DNA of 64,000 nucleotides, from NCBI RefSeq assembly GCF_001449115.1, contig NZ_LAIJ01000009.1, positions 2,114,114 to 2,178,113 of the forward strand. Reading direction: 5' to 3'. Made by a program: the position numbers and the translations under genes. The stretch comes from Occallatibacter gabretensis. Lineage in GTDB: Bacteria; Acidobacteriota; Terriglobia; Terriglobales; Acidobacteriaceae. Shown in pieces: positions 60,920 to 64,000 of this stretch. The notes under the pieces were generated by a model. It had not been told where the DNA came from, made no database searches, and saw only the letters and a list, made by a program, of their open reading frames with translations. The number at the start of each line of letters is the position of its first letter. Within the stretch, counting starts at the first letter, position 1.

Positions 60920-61004
60920 GCAGGTTCTTCGACTTACCATCCCCAAACTCTGCCCCAAAGAGCAAAGACCGCTCTTTGGGGACCCCGTTCGCTCAGGATG
61001 ACAC
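60920..61004. repeat. Dispersed GCAGG..GGATGA repeat, copy 5
   Basis: GCAGGTTCTTCGACTTACC to CGCTCAGGATGACAC; the interior pairs CCCCAAAGAGC with GCTCTTTGGGG. Confidence 0.75.
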
Positions 61005-61081
61005 GGTGTAGGTGGTGAGGGTGCGCTCAGGAGAGACTCTGGGGCATATGGGTGGCAGAGAGTTAGACTGGTCGGAACGTC

Positions 61082-61747
61082 ATGACAGAGTCGATTACGG
61101 TTTCTAAAGAGAATTACCTGAAGGCCATTCTTGAGGCTGAGGCGGAGGGTCATGAGGTGATCCCTGCGACGCTGGCGCACTGGCTGAAGGTTTCCGCGCC
61201 GGCGGTGACGATGGCGCTTAAGAGGCTTAAGCGGGATGGGTTTGTGGCCGTGGGCGGGGATGGGATTGTTCGGCTGACGGAGACGGGGCGTGAGACGGCG
61301 TCGCGGACGGCGCTCAGGCACCACCTGGTAGAGCGGATGCTGAGCGAGGTCTTCGGGATGGAGTGGTACGAGATTCACGAAGAGGCGGAGCGGCTGGAGC
61401 ATGCGGTTTCGCCGGCTTTTGAGGCCAAGCTGAAGGAGAAGCTGGGTGATGGCGCGTGTCCGCATGGCAATGCTGTACTGCCGGAGAATCCAGCGGAGCG
61501 GAAGCGGCGGGGTGAGGCTCCACTTTCTGAAGCTGAACCGGGAAAGAAATATGTGGTGGTGAGTCTGCAGGAGCGCGATCCGCAGCTTCTGTTGTTTTTG
61601 CATCATGCGGGGATTGGGCCGGGGACGCGGCTGCACGTAAAGAGTCAGAATTACGATCAAACTGTTTCGATTGAGCTGGATAGAGGGGGAACGGTCCTGG
61701 GACGGCCTGCGGGGGAAGCTGTTTGGCTGCGTGAAGATGGCATATGA
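61082..61747 (+). CDS. mntR: DtxR/MntR-family metal-dependent repressor
   Basis: 221 residues. The N-terminal winged helix (SKENYLKAILEAEAEGHEVI, LAHWLKVSAPAVTMALKRLK, GIVRLTETGRETA) and the metal-binding dimer domain (RHHLVERMLSEVFGMEWYEI, HEEAERLEHAVSPAFEAKL, GDGACPHGNAVLP) are followed by an SH3/FeoA-like domain (GIGPGTRLHVKSQNYDQTVS). The residue set fits iron- or manganese-sensing regulators. The nramp transporter starts 96 nt downstream, so it probably represses that gene when metal is plentiful. Confidence 0.9.
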   Translation: MTESITVSKENYLKAILEAEAEGHEVIPATLAHWLKVSAPAVTMALKRLKRDGFVAVGGDGIVRLTETGRETASRTALRHHLVERMLSEVFGMEWYEIHEEAERLEHAVSPAFEAKLKEKLGDGACPHGNAVLPENPAERKRRGEAPLSEAEPGKKYVVVSLQERDPQLLLFLHHAGIGPGTRLHVKSQNYDQTVSIELDRGGTVLGRPAGEAVWLREDGI

Positions 61748-61756
61748 TAACGCAAA

Positions 61757-61768
61757 ATAAATATTTAT
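61757..61768. promoter_or_regulatory. AT-rich palindrome upstream of nramp gene
   Basis: ATAAATATTTAT is a perfect 12-bp palindrome in a strikingly AT-rich 40-nt patch between mntR and mntH. It may be the promoter/operator bound by the upstream metalloregulator. This is inference from position only. Confidence 0.4.
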
Positions 61769-61801
61769 ATTAACTATGATTAAGTAGCCTGTGGCATACT
61801 T

Positions 61802-61838
61802 GGGACAGGAAGGACGAATGCGTCGTCTTTTCCGTCCC
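61802..61838 (+). promoter_or_regulatory. Leader hairpin ending 5 nt before the nramp start codon
   Basis: GGGAC..GGAA..GACGA pairs with TCGTC..TTCC..GTCCC with small bulges. No Shine-Dalgarno is exposed before the ATG at 61844, so folding of this hairpin could affect translation or mark transcript processing. Confidence 0.45.
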
Positions 61839-61843
61839 CCGAG

Positions 61844-63172
61844 ATGTCTACCGAAATCACGCAAAAACCGGCCGTGAATGCGCCTTCCCTTGCGGAGGTG
61901 AATGCGAGCGTGCGTCTGGGCAGCTCGGTGGTTGGCTGGCGGCGGCTGCTGGGGTTTCTGGGGCCGGGATTTCTGATTGCTGTGGGATATATGGACCCCG
62001 GCAACTGGGCGACGGATATTGCGGGCGGTTCGCGATATGGATACACGCTGCTGAGCGTGATTATGCTGTCAAACCTGATGGCGGTGCTGCTGCAGAGCCT
62101 GAGCCTGAAGCTGGGGGTTGCGACGGAGCGCGACTTGGCGCAGTTGTGCCGGGAGGCGACGGGTCGATGGGTAGGCGTGGGATTGTGGCTGGGGGCGGAG
62201 ATTGCGATTGCGGCATGCGACCTGGCGGAGGTGATTGGATCAGCGATTGCGCTGAACCTGCTGTTTCATATTCCGCTGATGTGGGGCGTGCTGATTACCG
62301 GGCTGGATGTGTTGCTGATTCTGATTCTGCAGAACTGGGGTTTCAGGAAGCTGGAAGCGGTGGTGATTGCGCTGATCGGCACGATTGTGGTGCTGTTCGG
62401 GATTCAGATGGTGCTTTCGCGGCCGGAGTATGGGGCGGTGGCGTGGAATCTGTTTGTGCCTTCGGTGCAGATTTTGAAGGACCCGAATCTGCTCTACATT
62501 GCGATCGGGATTCTGGGCGCGACGGTGATGCCGCACAATCTGTACCTGCATTCGGCGCTGGTGCAGAGCCGCAACTATGAGCGGACTCCGAAGGGCAAGC
62601 GCGAGGCGATCAAGCTGGCGAATATCGATTCCGCGGCGGCGCTGACGGTGGCGCTGTTTGTGAATGCGGCGATTCTGATTGTGGCGGCGGCGGTGTTTCA
62701 TCGGAGCGGACATTACGAGGTGGCGGGGATTGAGGATGCTTACAAGCTGCTGAGTCCGCTGCTGGGCGCGGGATTTGCGAGCACGCTGTTTGCCGTGGCG
62801 CTGCTTGCGAGTGGGCAGAGCTCTTCGATTACCGGGACGCTGGCGGGCCAGGTGGTGATGGAGGGGTTTGTGCGGCTGAAGGTGGCTCCGTGGCTGCGGA
62901 GGCTGATTACGCGGTCGATTGCGATTGCGCCGACGGTGGTGGTGGTGGCGCTGTGGGGCGAGCATGGGACGGAGAAGCTGCTGTTGCTGAGCCAGGTGAT
63001 TTTGTCGCTGCAGTTGAGCTTTGCGGTGGTGCCGCTGGTGATTTTTACGGGAAGCCGGAAGCGGATGGGGGATTTTGTGAATGCGCCGTGGCTGAAGGGG
63101 CTGGCGTGGGCGGCTGCTGTGGTGATTGCTGGGTTGAATGGGTGGTTTGTGGTGCTGCTGGTGAGGCAGTGA
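61844..63172 (+). CDS. mntH: Nramp-family divalent metal transporter
   Basis: 442 residues, 11 membrane helices. The metal-binding motifs are [15 protein letters not shown] in helix 1 (Asp and Asn ligands) and [20 protein letters not shown] in helix 6 (Met-Pro-His). [23 protein letters not shown] is the conserved helix 8 region. It imports Mn2+ (or Fe2+) with protons across the inner membrane. It is preceded by the mntR-type regulator in the same direction, with an AT-rich patch and a hairpin in the 96-nt gap. A 40-residue polar N-terminus precedes the first helix. Confidence 0.95.
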   Translation: MSTEITQKPAVNAPSLAEVNASVRLGSSVVGWRRLLGFLGPGFLIAVGYMDPGNWATDIAGGSRYGYTLLSVIMLSNLMAVLLQSLSLKLGVATERDLAQLCREATGRWVGVGLWLGAEIAIAACDLAEVIGSAIALNLLFHIPLMWGVLITGLDVLLILILQNWGFRKLEAVVIALIGTIVVLFGIQMVLSRPEYGAVAWNLFVPSVQILKDPNLLYIAIGILGATVMPHNLYLHSALVQSRNYERTPKGKREAIKLANIDSAAALTVALFVNAAILIVAAAVFHRSGHYEVAGIEDAYKLLSPLLGAGFASTLFAVALLASGQSSSITGTLAGQVVMEGFVRLKVAPWLRRLITRSIAIAPTVVVVALWGEHGTEKLLLLSQVILSLQLSFAVVPLVIFTGSRKRMGDFVNAPWLKGLAWAAAVVIAGLNGWFVVLLVRQ

Positions 63173-63241
63173 AGAGGCGCGGGTATCCGCCATCGTCTCA
63201 CTGCTTTCTGCTTCTGACTTCCAGCATCTGAACTCTCAACA

Positions 63242-63763
63242 TCAAGGCGTGTAGTGAGTGAAGACGAAGTCAGTGGATTGGGCCTTCTGGTGGCAGGGGA
63301 AGCAGCTTTGCATGAATGCTTCGTTGCCGGGTTTGCCGTTTGCGAAGTGACCGAAGCCCCAGCCGCCGGTTGCTGCGTACTTGACTGAGTCCTTGACCAT
63401 GAACTGAATGTTGGTGGGTGCTCCGGGGACGAAAGATTGGGCTTGTCCGAAGACCTTGTTGTTTTCATCCGATGGCACGTAGCGGTAATGCAAAGCAGCA
63501 ATGATTGTGCCGTCGGGGAAGGGAAGCTTTCCGTCGCGGTAGGCCTTGAACGCTACATCGTTGGCCAGGACGGCACCTATGCTGTTGAGGTTGCCTGCTT
63601 CATGGGCTGAAGAGATCCATTTGAAGTCGCGGTAGCCGTGAGGGATTTCGGTTAGGAAGGCCGGGGCGGGATCTCCGCTTGCGTGTTGTGGCGCAGGGGC
63701 AATGAGGGCGGCGAGGCCGGTTGTTATTGTAGCTGCAACCAGGGAGAATGTGATGTGTTTCAT
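63242..63763 (-). CDS. Cytochrome P460 family haem protein
   Basis: 173 residues with AAGGAGG before the ATG and a signal peptide (FSLVAATITTGLAALIAPAP). The P460 domain shows IPHGYRDFKWISSAHEAGNL, FKAYRDGKLPFPDGTIIAAL and TGGWGFGHFANGKPG, and the haem attachment site CFPCHQ (CxxCH) near 157-161. The lysine that cross-links to haem in true P460 enzymes is not certain here. Members oxidise hydroxylamine or detoxify NO; a link to nitrogen metabolism is not supported by neighbours. It starts 18 nt after the stop of the right-edge gene and is co-directional. Confidence 0.93.
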   Translation of the reverse strand: MKHITFSLVAATITTGLAALIAPAPQHASGDPAPAFLTEIPHGYRDFKWISSAHEAGNLNSIGAVLANDVAFKAYRDGKLPFPDGTIIAALHYRYVPSDENNKVFGQAQSFVPGAPTNIQFMVKDSVKYAATGGWGFGHFANGKPGNEAFMQSCFPCHQKAQSTDFVFTHYTP

Positions 63764-63781
63764 ACGTGTTCCTCCTTTAGG

Positions 63782-64000
63782 TCACTCGATTGTTACTGAA
63801 AACGGCAGCGCGTCAGATGTTCCCTGGCTTACCACGAGAACATTCTTTTTGAAAATGCCCGCTTCGACCACCGCCAGCATTTCCTGGCCTCCAGGTACTG
63901 TGACAACGTAAGCGCCGCTCGATCCGCAAGGATTGCTCTCAGGGCCGATGCAGAAGTTGAATGAGTAGGCTCCGGCCTGGGGCGCAGAAAACTTGAATTT
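63782..64000 (-). CDS. C-terminal fragment of a beta-rich exported protein
   Basis: The last 72 codons of a gene that begins beyond the window, ending at TGA 63784-63782. The chain is beta-sandwich-like: FKFSAPQAGAYSFNFCIGPE, then CGSSGAYVVTVPGGQEMLA, then FKKNVLVVSQGTSDALPFSV. Two cysteines (CIGPESNPC) are close enough for a disulphide. No family recognised. Its stop is 18 nt from the cytochrome P460 start, so both may be in one operon. Confidence 0.6.
   Translation of the reverse strand, partial: KFKFSAPQAGAYSFNFCIGPESNPCGSSGAYVVTVPGGQEMLAVVEAGIFKKNVLVVSQGTSDALPFSVTIE

Noticed and set aside
43688..61004. Regularly occurring repeats considered as a CRISPR array
   Set aside because: Copies are kilobases apart with variable interiors and genes between; no cas genes are present.
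60479..61864. 461-codon leftward frame across the permease end, repeat and mntR
   Set aside because: It is antisense to two recognised genes and runs through a repeat; no domain is visible.

Overview
The window looks like chromosomal DNA of an Acidobacteriota member, probably Terriglobales/Acidobacteriaceae. Reasons seen in the sequence: moderately high GC; a winged-helix/TPR membrane regulator; an 836-residue duplicated MacB-type permease; a VWA protein of the acidobacterial type; a Lys/Ala-rich histone-tail-like micro-protein; and many short palindromic intergenic repeats. There is no prophage, CRISPR array or complete insertion sequence. Gene content is mostly core and metabolic, with small accessory patches (two toxin-antitoxin loci, repeats, and a RiPP-like MNIO cassette).

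Layout. 0-12.8 kb: carbohydrate and small-molecule genes. These are a GH54 arabinofuranosidase, an orphan PAS histidine kinase, a winged-helix/TPR regulator, a secreted double VOC protein, a run of isochorismatase-family hydrolase (frameshifted 5' end), YtcJ-like amidohydrolase, XapX protein and alginate-export-like porin, and a GH39 hydrolase. 13.1-13.3 kb: a tRNA-Ala(CGC). 13.3-18.4 kb: leftward genes for a secreted 809-residue protein, a DUF3142 protein, an EAL-HDOD protein and a small secreted protein. 18.6-23 kb: rho, an omega-subunit-like gene and comM. 23.2-30 kb: a GAF-GGDEF cyclase, L-serine dehydratase, a 23-residue Lys-rich peptide with a consensus promoter and strong terminator, rsmE, a glycerol-facilitator homologue, a purine nucleoside permease homologue and an isoaspartyl peptidase. 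30-35 kb: a C-terminal processing protease, a SurA-like isomerase with a repetitive basic tail and a YhaM-type exonuclease.

34.9-39.1 kb: brnTA, in which the toxin carries an in-frame TAG while the antitoxin and a perfect 22-bp promoter palindrome remain; an EVE protein; a GT39-like glycosyltransferase; and a HigBA-type pair with its own palindrome. 39.2-51.3 kb: polyphosphate genes (ppx and ppk1 with sixA close by) around a membrane protein, a methyltransferase, a CPBP protease, DinB and GIY-YIG proteins, and the most interesting locus: a 66-residue CxxC peptide, a DUF692/MNIO oxidase and a partner protein (47.6-45.9 kb, leftward). 51.5-64 kb: a sigma-like protein, TolC plus HlyD without an inner-membrane pump, a serine hydrolase, a VWA protein, the large permease, an mntR-mntH metal homeostasis pair and cytochrome P460.

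Two families of dispersed hairpin repeats lie between genes. One has two hairpins separated by exactly 23 nt at both copies. The other begins GCAGGTCCTTCGACTC and ends near CGCTCAGGATGACAC, with five copies confined to 43.7-61.0 kb. All functional calls come from reading motifs by eye. No database search was possible.
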